Source of the DNA: Nocardioides sp.
GTDB taxonomy: Bacteria > Actinomycetota > Actinomycetes > Propionibacteriales > Nocardioidaceae
DNA: 9,257 bases
Direction: 5' to 3'
Assembly: GCA_031177735.1 (NCBI GenBank)
Contig: JAPSKJ010000075.1
Span: 1-9,257, forward strand
Shown here: positions 1-5,246 of the stretch, piece by piece
Position numbering within the stretch: position 1 is the first letter of the stretch
Layout: every line of letters begins with the position of its first letter
The notes under the pieces: model-generated
Told to the model about the DNA's origin: nothing
Database searches by the model: none
What the model saw: only the letters and a program-made list of their open reading frames with translations
Program-made: the position numbers and the translations under genes

Positions 1-403
1 AGTGAGTCATCGCCACTCTGGCGGGATGTTGCTCATCAAGTTCGACTCCGATGCTGACGTCCTCTGCCGCGGAACTACGTCTTCACCTCGGCGCGGTCCA
101 CGTCCAGTTCAAGTACTGGGAGCCTGGGTGCCGCACGTACACAGGCTGACCTCGGCGGGGCTGGTCGCCACGGCTCTGCGACGCCGCGACGCGCGGTTCC
201 GTCCGGTCTGGCGAGCCGGATCTCGGCTCCCGTGTGCACGCCAATGCCGCACCACCCAAGCGGGATCCCCCGGCACCGACTACCTACTCTCGATGCCCCA
301 AATGAGTCAGATGAGACGAGATGGGCGACTCCTGGTCACCATGTCGGGCAATCTTGGCGACGCTCGAGGGGGTCCTCCTCTTGACACATATCCGAGGTGA
401 TCC
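1..403. other. Stretch with no convincing gene
   Basis: I see no supportable gene in these bases. One frame on the plus strand stays open from base 2 to 400, but its translation is rich in Arg, Ser, Pro and Thr, has no recognisable domain and no good ribosome binding site. Short protein-like pieces occur in different frames. One starts at the ATG at 51-53 and runs 33 codons. Another, on the minus strand across about 95-160, carries aromatic and hydrophobic residues. Neither continues into a gene, so they may be remnants or chance. G+C is about 55 % in the row 301-360, well below the operon to the right. The end of the stretch holds the ribosome binding site of the 52-aa gene. Confidence 0.5.
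394..400 (+). promoter_or_regulatory. Ribosome binding site of the 52-aa ORF
   Basis: GAGGTGA lies four to five bases upstream of the ATG at 404-406. It is the main reason to accept this short ORF and this start. A TTGACA hexamer at 381-386 is too close to the ATG to act as the -35 element of a leadered transcript. Confidence 0.55.
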
Positions 404-562
404 ATGTCGCCGGACCAGTTCGACGTCTCGTTGGAGGACTCTGATCTCTTGAGCGAGGTGGAACTGACGACGAAGCTGATCGTCGCCGCCACCGAGTGCG
501 AACGCCGCCTGACTGTGCCCGAGATCGACCAGCTCCTCGGCGTCGTGCCGCAGGCCCCGTGA
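404..562 (+). CDS. Small acidic hypothetical protein, 52 aa
   Basis: The ORF runs from an ATG with a good Shine-Dalgarno (GAGGTGA) to TGA. The product is acidic at its N-terminus (DVSLEDSDLLSEVE) and appears to form one or two amphipathic helices. It ends with a pattern of the type LTVPEIDQLLGVVP, which resembles a short helix-forming tail. There is no signal peptide and no membrane segment. I do not recognise the family. The composition (few Arg/Ser runs, alternating Leu/Val with Glu/Asp) looks like a real protein rather than a shadow frame. A second possible ORF starts three bases after its stop, which would suggest coupling. The local G+C of about 55 % (row 421-480) is low for this genome, consistent with an acquired or fast-evolving gene. 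The function is unknown. Confidence 0.55.
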   Translation: MSPDQFDVSLEDSDLLSEVELTTKLIVAATECERRLTVPEIDQLLGVVPQAP

Positions 563-565
563 GCG

Positions 566-667
566 GTGACCCGCATCGGCCCACTCACCGTCGAGGTGCT
601 TGGCCCACACAAGTCGGTGTTGCTGATCGCGGCACAGCGGTCGGCCAGGAGCAGGGCAGCACCATGA
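566..667 (+). CDS. Possible tiny ORF, 33 aa, coupled to the 52-aa gene
   Basis: A GTG three bases after the preceding TGA opens a 33-codon frame ending in TGA. The first half (MTRIGPLTVEVLGPHKSVLL) looks protein-like, with alternating hydrophobic residues. The second half is Ala/Arg/Ser rich. The stop-to-start arrangement suggests translational reinitiation, but there is no separate ribosome binding site. The stop lies inside the left arm of an inverted repeat (663-686). It could equally be the start of a longer gene that has been truncated. No family is recognised. Confidence 0.28.
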   Translation: MTRIGPLTVEVLGPHKSVLLIAAQRSARSRAAP

Positions 668-686
668 CGTCCTCTGCAGCGTCATG
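663..686. terminator. Inverted repeat, possible terminator or operator
   Basis: CATGACG at 663-669 is matched by its reverse complement CGTCATG at 680-686, with a 10-base loop between them. It sits at the end of the two small plus-strand ORFs and covers the stop of the second. No T-run follows, so a classical intrinsic terminator is not shown. Actinobacterial terminators often lack a U-tract, so a terminator is possible, as is a protein-binding site. Confidence 0.3.
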
Positions 687-722
687 ATCGTAGGAACGCA
701 CGGTTCCGCCCGCGAGGAACGA

Positions 723-738
723 CTGGTGGCGCCACCAG
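723..738. terminator. Perfect 16-bp palindrome between convergent genes
   Basis: CTGGTGGCGCCACCAG is an exact palindrome. As RNA it can fold as a six-pair stem with a GCGC loop on either strand. It lies between the plus-strand small ORFs (ending by 667) and the end of the minus-strand membrane protein (stop at 769-771), where a bidirectional terminator would be expected. There is no T-run on either side. An operator for a dimeric regulator is the alternative, although a site between converging 3' ends is unusual for that. Confidence 0.35.
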
Positions 739-768
739 ATCAGGCTGGATCGATTGCGAGGCGTCTCT

Positions 769-981
769 TCAGCCCGCGCCGTCGCTCTGCCGGATCCGGT
801 TCTTTCGCCACTGCGACGCCCCCACCGCGAAGAACGCGGAGAGAGCGCTGACGGCCACGCTGTGGTGACGGTGGTCGAGGTCGATCAGGCCGGCGAGATC
901 AAGCACGATCGCCGTGCCCACAACGAGGGCCAGTGCCGCGACGCCCGACCCGAGTATCGAGAGTCGCTGTCGTGATGTCAT
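769..981 (-). CDS. Small two-helix membrane protein, 70 aa
   Basis: The ATG at 981-979 is preceded by AGGAAG with six bases of spacing, which fixes the start, and the frame ends in TGA. Residues 8-29 form a strong hydrophobic helix (ending VVGTAIVLDLAGL). A short polar turn, LDHRHH (35-40), follows, then a second helix at about 41-57 (SVAVSALSAFFAVGAS). The C-terminus is basic (QWRKNRIRQ). By the positive-inside rule both ends should be cytoplasmic, with the His-rich turn outside. There is no signal peptidase site and no known domain. The open frame continues upstream of the ATG into a Pro/Gly-rich stretch that looks non-coding, which supports the internal ATG. It could be a membrane-anchoring accessory protein, a small toxin-like peptide or simply an uncharacterised membrane protein. 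No partner gene is evident. Confidence 0.62.
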   Translation of the reverse strand: MTSRQRLSILGSGVAALALVVGTAIVLDLAGLIDLDHRHHSVAVSALSAFFAVGASQWRKNRIRQSDGAG

Positions 982-987
982 CAGGAT

Positions 988-993
988 CTTCCT
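988..993 (-). promoter_or_regulatory. Ribosome binding site of the 70-aa membrane protein
   Basis: On the minus strand the sequence reads AGGAAG, followed by six bases and then ATG at 981. It is a good match to the anti-Shine-Dalgarno and selects this ATG over the longer open frame. No convincing -10/-35 pair is visible upstream. Confidence 0.5.
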
Positions 994-1189
994 AGGTCGC
1001 GTTTCCTGGTCTTGCAGTTGATCTTGGCCCGCGCCTTGGCCTGGGAGCGCCAGCGACTCGCCTGGGAGGCGTCCCACCGCGCCCAAACCGGGCGTCTTGC
1101 CGCCGACGAGGCGGCCTCCAGACGGGTAGTGCTGACCGGGCGGCTTAGCCACGTAGCGCCGCATCTACCTGATCGGAAACGATGACCTG

Positions 1190-1585
1190 GTGGCCGAGGA
1201 AGTCTCCGACCGACTTATTGACCAGCGCGTTCGCAATCGGGTCATCGAAGTGCTCGAGGTTCTGGCCGACGGCGTCGCCGGCCTCTTCGCCCTCGGCGGG
1301 AACGAGTACTTCAATTTGTTCTTCGACTACATCGATGACGACTTCCAAGAGGACTGGCGAACGCTTTCGACCTACACGGCCGCTGAGGTGGACAAGCTCG
1401 AGGCCGTCCTTGCAGTCATGCTCGAGGCACTCGACGGCACCGCCGGCTTGCATACCGACAACGAGATCGCAGCCAGCGGATGGCCGGACCGCGTCCAGCC
1501 GATCGCACGCGATGCACTGGCAGCCATGCTCGGGCGCGGCAGGTTCGACGAGGAACACGAACAGCGCGAGCCTTCGCACCGATAG
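1190..1585 (+). CDS. Acidic helical hypothetical protein, 131 aa (start uncertain)
   Basis: The frame has codon-like third positions and a protein-like translation. It begins with a helix (residues 2-30, VRNRVIEVLEVLADGVAGLF). An aromatic and acidic patch follows (EYFNLFFDYIDDDF, 39-52), then EDWRTLSTYTAAEVDKL (54-70). A conserved-looking SGWPDRVQPIARDALAAML (96-114) comes next, and an acidic tail ends the protein. There is no signal peptide or membrane segment, so a soluble cytoplasmic protein is expected. The first available start is GTG at 1190 with no clear ribosome binding site, yet the same frame reads well upstream to a TAG at 1154-1156. The true start may therefore be lost or the gene shifted. 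The layout faintly recalls small immunity-type proteins of Actinobacteria (SCO4402-like), but that is from memory and weak. G+C is 55-57 % in rows 1201-1260 and 1321-1380. It converges with the 66-aa gene. Confidence 0.55.
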   Translation: MAEEVSDRLIDQRVRNRVIEVLEVLADGVAGLFALGGNEYFNLFFDYIDDDFQEDWRTLSTYTAAEVDKLEAVLAVMLEALDGTAGLHTDNEIAASGWPDRVQPIARDALAAMLGRGRFDEEHEQREPSHR

Positions 1586-1615
1586 GTCGCGAGGATCGGG
1601 AACGAATCCGGCTGG

Positions 1616-1641
1616 GTGGCTACGGAGTCTTCGAAAGCCAC
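1616..1641. terminator. Weak stem-loop between convergent genes
   Basis: GTGGCT (1616-1621) pairs with AGCCAC (1636-1641) across a 14-base loop that itself contains the palindrome TTCGAA. It lies in the 97-base gap between the stop of the plus-strand 131-aa gene and the stop of the minus-strand 66-aa gene. The position fits a shared terminator, but the stem is short and no T-run follows. Confidence 0.22.
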
Positions 1642-1682
1642 GCTCGTCGGATCTCTACCGTCGCCACGTGCCGGTGATCGAT

Positions 1683-1883
1683 TCAGGCGCCGCGACGGAT
1701 GGTGCCGGCGCCACGAGGAAGTCCGTTCGCGTCCAACCAGTCGAAGACTGCCCATGAGAAGCCCGACTCGTAGGCGGCGCTCGCTCCTTCGGGCAGGTCG
1801 GGTTCAGCGCCGTAGGCGAGGCAGAGCGTCTTACCCGCGTCGTATCCCCGTGCCCACTCCTGCTCGGCCTGCTGCTCGCCCAT
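1683..1883 (-). CDS. Small hypothetical protein, 66 aa
   Basis: From an ATG at 1883-1881 the frame reads 66 residues to TGA. The translation looks real. It has an acidic, Gln/Glu-rich start (GEQQAEQEW), then ARGYDAGKTLCLAYG (11-25), a PDLPEG turn (29-33) and an aromatic segment GFSWAVFDWLDANGLP (41-56). It is soluble, with no signal peptide. No good ribosome binding site precedes this ATG, and the frame upstream of it does not look coding. Two other frames just upstream (1884-2062) do look protein-like, so this may be the surviving 3' part of a longer gene broken by frameshifts. I do not recognise the family. It follows the rarD-like gene in the same direction after about 180 bases, with a possible terminator between them. 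Confidence 0.45.
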   Translation of the reverse strand: MGEQQAEQEWARGYDAGKTLCLAYGAEPDLPEGASAAYESGFSWAVFDWLDANGLPRGAGTIRRGA

Positions 1884-2034
1884 GGGACAAGTCGAACATG
1901 TGTTCGATGCAGGCGTCAATGTCGAGGAGGTCGGGCTTCCGGAGCGATGGGTGGCGGCACCGAAGGGTGGTGCGCTCCGGTAGGGCAGTCGGCGTTGCCG
2001 CAGGGTCCGAAGATGCGGTCGGCTGCTGCGCGCA

Positions 2035-2053
2035 GGTCTCGGTCGCCGAGGCC
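2035..2053 (-). terminator. Candidate terminator after the nuo-rarD operon
   Basis: About ten bases past the permease stop, the minus-strand RNA can form GGCCUCGG-CGA-CCGAGACC, seven pairs with one mismatch and a three-base loop. A 10-base palindrome, CTGCGCGCAG (2026-2035), follows immediately. A further five-pair stem, GAGGC/GCCTC (2048-2064), overlaps the stop codon and competes with it. No U-tract is present, so the call rests on position and stem strength. Confidence 0.4.
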
Positions 2054-2062
2054 CCGGACGCC

Positions 2063-2971
2063 TCAGAGCGCGCAGGCCTCGGCCGCGTCCCGCAACTGGC
2101 GGTGCCGGTGGCGCAGCGCCTCGGCGGTGAGCAGCACCAGGGCCAGCCAGACCAGCCCGAAGCCGATCCAGCGCGTCGGCGGCATGTCCTCGTGGAAGTA
2201 GAGGACGCCGAGGAGGAACTGCAGCACCGGCGCGAGGTATTGCAGCAGGCCGATCGTCACCAGCGGCACGCGCGTGGCCGCGGCGCCGAAGCAGACCAGG
2301 GGCACCACGGTCGCCAGTCCGGCGGAGAGCATCAGCAGGACGTGGCCGGTGCCCTCGGAGGTGAAGGAGCTGGCGCCGGTGGCGGCGAGCCAGAGCAGGT
2401 ACGCCGCCGCGAACGGCGCCACCACCCCGGTCTCGACCGTCAGCGACTCCAGGGCACCGGCGTTGGCCTGCTTCTTCAGCAGCCCGTAGCAGCCGAAGGA
2501 GAACGCGAGCAGCAGCGCAATGAAGGGGAGCCGGCCGTAGTCGATGGTCAGCACCACGACGGCCACGACGGCCAGCGCCAGCGCGGCCCACTGCAGCGGG
2601 CGCAGCTTCTCGCCGAGCAGGGCGACGCCGAACCCGACGGTCACCAGCGGGTTGATGAAGTAGCCCAGGGAGGCCTCGACGACGTACCCGTTGTTGACGC
2701 CCCAGATGTAGCCGCCCCAGTTGAAGCAGATGACCACGGCCGCGCTCGCGAGGATGGCCAGCGTGCGGCGGTCGGTGACCAGCGCGCGGACGCCCGAGGT
2801 GCGGCGCAGCAGCACCACGACCACGCCCAGCGTCACCAGCGACCACACGATGCGGTGGGCGAGGATCTCGAACGGGCTGGCCGGCTCCAGCAGGGGGAAG
2901 TAGAGCGGGAAGGCGCCCCACAGCGCGTAGGCGGCGATGCCGAACAGCATCCCGCGGCGCTCCTCGCTCAC
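2063..2971 (-). CDS. rarD: RarD-type EamA permease, 302 aa
   Basis: This is a ten-helix inner-membrane permease of the drug/metabolite transporter superfamily, RarD subgroup. The substrate of this group is not established; the name comes from chloramphenicol-sensitivity phenotypes. Visible signatures are the N-terminal helix with YALWGAFPLYFP (15-26) and the conserved FEILAHRIVWS (34-44). The hallmark NWGGYIWGVN (84-93) is followed by EASLGYFINPL (99-109). FGCYGLLKK (159-167) starts the second half, and QYLAP (244-248) is near its end. Length matches E. coli RarD (about 296 aa). The start is a GTG whose last two bases overlap the oxidase TGA (GTGA, 4-base overlap), so the gene is coupled to the oxidase. 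An ATG seven codons later is an alternative start. The C-terminus is basic and cytoplasmic. It is the last gene of the operon. Confidence 0.9.
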   Translation of the reverse strand: MSEERRGMLFGIAAYALWGAFPLYFPLLEPASPFEILAHRIVWSLVTLGVVVVLLRRTSGVRALVTDRRTLAILASAAVVICFNWGGYIWGVNNGYVVEASLGYFINPLVTVGFGVALLGEKLRPLQWAALALAVVAVVVLTIDYGRLPFIALLLAFSFGCYGLLKKQANAGALESLTVETGVVAPFAAAYLLWLAATGASSFTSEGTGHVLLMLSAGLATVVPLVCFGAAATRVPLVTIGLLQYLAPVLQFLLGVLYFHEDMPPTRWIGFGLVWLALVLLTAEALRHRHRQLRDAAEACAL

Positions 2972-4230
2972 AGCCCCAGCCACCCGTCGACGAGGTCGTT
3001 GCCGAACTTGCCGGCCGGGTCGAGGTCGCGGGCGAGCGCGGCGAAGTCGGGGATCCGCGAGTAGACGCGCTCCAGCTCGGCGTGACCGGCGGTGAAGACC
3101 TTGCCCCAGTGCGGTCGCGCGCCGAGCTCGGCCAGGCGCTCCTCCACCAGCCGCACCACCGGCATCACCCGGGCGGCGTCGGGCTGCCAGGTGAAGTGGA
3201 AGGCGGCCGAGAGCAGCCCACCGGTGGGGCTCAGCCAGAGGTCGTCGGGTGCCACGGCGCGGACCTCGCTGACCTGCAGCACCGGGGCGATCCGGTCGCG
3301 GATCTGCGACAGCGCCGCCCAGGCATCGGTGACCCGCGCGATCGGCACGAAGAACTCCGACTGCAGCTCGGCCCCGGCGCTCGGTGTGAATCCGGCGCGG
3401 AAGTGCGGCAGCCGCTCGTCCCACGGCCCGGGCACACCCAGCTGGTCGGTGGTGGACTCCACCGCCATCCCGGGCACGGGGTGGCGCGGCCCGTCGGCGG
3501 CACGCCCGCCCCAGAGGACCGCACCGTCCCAGGCGTCGGTGCGCCCGACCTGCTCCTTGACCCAGATCTCCAGGTGGTCGGCCCAGTCGGTGAACACGCT
3601 GACGCTGTACGCCGCCGCCAGGATCTCCGCCAGCCGGCCCGCGACCTCGGCCTCCTCGAGGTGGTCCAGCACCGTCTGGGCGACGTCGAAGCGCGGCACC
3701 AGGTCGAGCTCGAGCTCGGCCACGACGCCGAGCCGCCCCAGCGACACCCCGGCGGCCGCCCACTCCGCGGCGCCCCGCTCGACCCGAAGCAGGTCACCGG
3801 TCGCGGTCACCACGGTGAGCGAGCGCGCCGCGGCGGAGAGCACCTGGTTGCCCACGCCGGAGCCGTGCGTGCCGGTCGCGCAGGCACCGGCCAGCGAGAT
3901 GTGTGGCAGCGAGGCGGTGTTGGCCAGGGCGAGGCCGGAGCCACGCAGCGCCTCGGCCAGCTGGGCGTAGCGCAGCCCGCCCGAGACCCGGACCACGGCC
4001 CGGTCGGTGTCGACCTCGGCGGTCGGCGGCATCTGGTCGAGCGAGACGAGCGCGCCGGTGGAGTCGGCGATCGGGGTGAAGGAGTGCCCGGTGCCGACCG
4101 GCCGCACCGACGGCTCGGCGGCCACCACCGCCTGCAGCTCGGCGATCGAGCGCGGGCTGAGCCAGCGGTCGGTGGAGAAGGTGACGTTGCCCGCCCAGTT
4201 GGTCCGGCGCGGAGCCGTCGAGGCGGTCAC
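2968..4230 (-). CDS. aldO: AldO-type FAD-linked alditol oxidase, 420 aa
   Basis: This is a soluble VAO/PCMH-family flavoprotein, closest by my recollection to S. coelicolor alditol oxidase (418 aa). That enzyme oxidises terminal CH-OH of xylitol, sorbitol and similar alditols and passes electrons to O2, giving H2O2. The N-terminal FAD-binding domain (about 12-170) carries GTGHSF (46-51), where His49 matches the covalently flavinylated His46 of AldO. SLPHIS (107-112) and ATGTHGSGVGN (118-128) follow. The C-terminal ALO-type substrate domain keeps all the AldO catalytic residues I can place: Ser107, Glu322, Arg324, His345, Thr347 and Lys377 (HWGKVF). Family-typical stretches HPVPGM, GVPGPW and LPHFRAGFTPS are present. 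Annotation pipelines may call it D-arabinono-1,4-lactone oxidase, a broader name for the C-terminal domain. The GTG start lies two bases after the prenyl synthase stop, with a weak ribosome binding site, and its stop overlaps the permease start. The substrate in this organism is inferred. Confidence 0.86.
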   Translation of the reverse strand: MTASTAPRRTNWAGNVTFSTDRWLSPRSIAELQAVVAAEPSVRPVGTGHSFTPIADSTGALVSLDQMPPTAEVDTDRAVVRVSGGLRYAQLAEALRGSGLALANTASLPHISLAGACATGTHGSGVGNQVLSAAARSLTVVTATGDLLRVERGAAEWAAAGVSLGRLGVVAELELDLVPRFDVAQTVLDHLEEAEVAGRLAEILAAAYSVSVFTDWADHLEIWVKEQVGRTDAWDGAVLWGGRAADGPRHPVPGMAVESTTDQLGVPGPWDERLPHFRAGFTPSAGAELQSEFFVPIARVTDAWAALSQIRDRIAPVLQVSEVRAVAPDDLWLSPTGGLLSAAFHFTWQPDAARVMPVVRLVEERLAELGARPHWGKVFTAGHAELERVYSRIPDFAALARDLDPAGKFGNDLVDGWLGL

Positions 4231-4232
4231 GG

Positions 4233-5246
4233 CTACGCGGTGCGGGTCGCGACGACGTCGGCGAAGGCCTCGAGCGCCGAGCGCACCGGGCCCTGCGGCA
4301 CGGCGCGGAGCAGCTCCTTGGCCCGCTGGGCCTCGCCGACGACGTAGCGCCGCGCCTCGTCCATCGCCCGGTGGGCCCGCAGCAGGCCGAGCGCCTCGGC
4401 GAGCGCGGCGTCGTCGGAGAGGTCGGTGTCGAGGAGCTCCAGCAGCCGGGCGTCGTCGGGGTCGGCCGGGTCCGCGGCGCGGCGGAAGTAGAGCACCGGC
4501 AGGGTGGGCACGCCCTCGCGCAGGTCGGTGCCGGGGGTCTTGCCGGACTCGTCGGACTCCGAGGCGATGTCGAGGATGTCGTCGCTGAGCTGGAAGGCCA
4601 TGCCGACGATCTCGCCGTACGCCGTCAGCGCCTCCTCCACCTCGCGGGTCGCGCCGCCGAAGCGGGCGCCGTAGCGCGCCGAGGTCGCGATCAGGGAACC
4701 GGTCTTGCCGGCCACCACGTCGAGGTGGTGGGCGATCGGGTCGTCCTCGGGCCCGGGCGCGACGGTCTCGAGGATCTGCCCCTCCACGAGCCGGGTGAAG
4801 GTCTGCGCCTGGATCCGCACCGCGTCGGCGCCGAGGTCGGCGGTCAGCTCGGAGGAGCGCGAGAACAGGAAGTCGCCGGTGAGGATGGCGACGTGGTTGT
4901 CCCAGCGGGCGTTGGCCGAGTCGGCACCGCGGCGCAGGTCGGCCTCGTCCATGACGTCGTCGTGGTAGAGCGAGGCCAGGTGGGTCAGCTCGACCACGCA
5001 GGCGGCGGTGATGACGTCGTCGGAGTCGGCCCGGTCACCACACTCGGCGGCCAGCAGCACCAGCAGCGGCCGAAACCTCTTGCCGCCCGCGTCGAGCAGG
5101 TGGGAGGCGGCCTCGGTCACGAACGGCGCCCGCGACCGGACGTGGTCGGCCAGCGCCTTCTCGACGATCTGCAACCGGCTGCGCAGCCGCTGCTCCAGCG
5201 CCGGATCGGTGACCGGGAGGGCGAGGCTGGCCTGGGAGGTGCTCAC
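4233..5246 (-). CDS. Long-chain all-trans polyprenyl diphosphate synthase, 337 aa
   Basis: This enzyme condenses isopentenyl diphosphate onto an allylic diphosphate to build a long polyprenyl chain, most plausibly the menaquinone side chain. The fold is all-helical, of the IspB/GrcC/HepT type. Visible motifs are GGKRFRP (54-60), the first Asp-rich motif DDVMD (96-100), GDFLFSRS (124-131), GKTGSL (180-185), the second Asp-rich motif FQLSDDILD (218-226) and GKTPGTDLREG (235-245). Small residues (Ala91, Ser92) five and four positions before the first DDxxD are what long-chain synthases have; short-chain enzymes carry bulky residues there. Exact chain length cannot be read. The GTG start overlaps the nuoN TGA (GTGA), and a longer open frame upstream is only the antisense-like shadow of nuoN. 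Location directly behind complex I genes fits quinone supply. A carotenoid or hopanoid precursor role is less likely. Confidence 0.94.
   Translation of the reverse strand: MSTSQASLALPVTDPALEQRLRSRLQIVEKALADHVRSRAPFVTEAASHLLDAGGKRFRPLLVLLAAECGDRADSDDVITAACVVELTHLASLYHDDVMDEADLRRGADSANARWDNHVAILTGDFLFSRSSELTADLGADAVRIQAQTFTRLVEGQILETVAPGPEDDPIAHHLDVVAGKTGSLIATSARYGARFGGATREVEEALTAYGEIVGMAFQLSDDILDIASESDESGKTPGTDLREGVPTLPVLYFRRAADPADPDDARLLELLDTDLSDDAALAEALGLLRAHRAMDEARRYVVGEAQRAKELLRAVPQGPVRSALEAFADVVATRTA

Noticed and set aside
40..49. GTTCGACTCC, resembling a tRNA T-loop
   Set aside because: The flanking five bases do not form a T-stem and no acceptor, anticodon or CCA-adjacent arms fit around it.
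381..386. TTGACA as a -35 promoter box for the 52-aa ORF
   Set aside because: A -10 element at the usual spacing would fall on the start codon and no TANNNT is there.
981..1164. Minus-strand frame ending in a TGATG overlap with the 70-aa gene
   Set aside because: The overlap looks like operon coupling, but the frame has no ATG or GTG start, is rich in Arg, Ser and Ala, and cannot be followed upstream as protein.
1145..1579. Minus-strand open frame opposite the 131-aa protein
   Set aside because: It has a smoother translation than most shadows, but no ribosome binding site and a composition that mirrors the plus-strand codons. The plus frame has the better third-position pattern and a hydrophobic-core layout. 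The choice is probable, not certain.
1616..3064. Long plus-strand open frame antisense to the permease
   Set aside because: Its translation is dominated by Arg, Gln, Gly, Glu and Ala repeats typical of the frame opposite a G+C-rich gene, whereas the minus strand encodes a clear RarD protein.
3082..4347. Long plus-strand open frame antisense to the alditol oxidase
   Set aside because: This is a high-G+C shadow. The minus strand carries a full AldO family match with catalytic residues.
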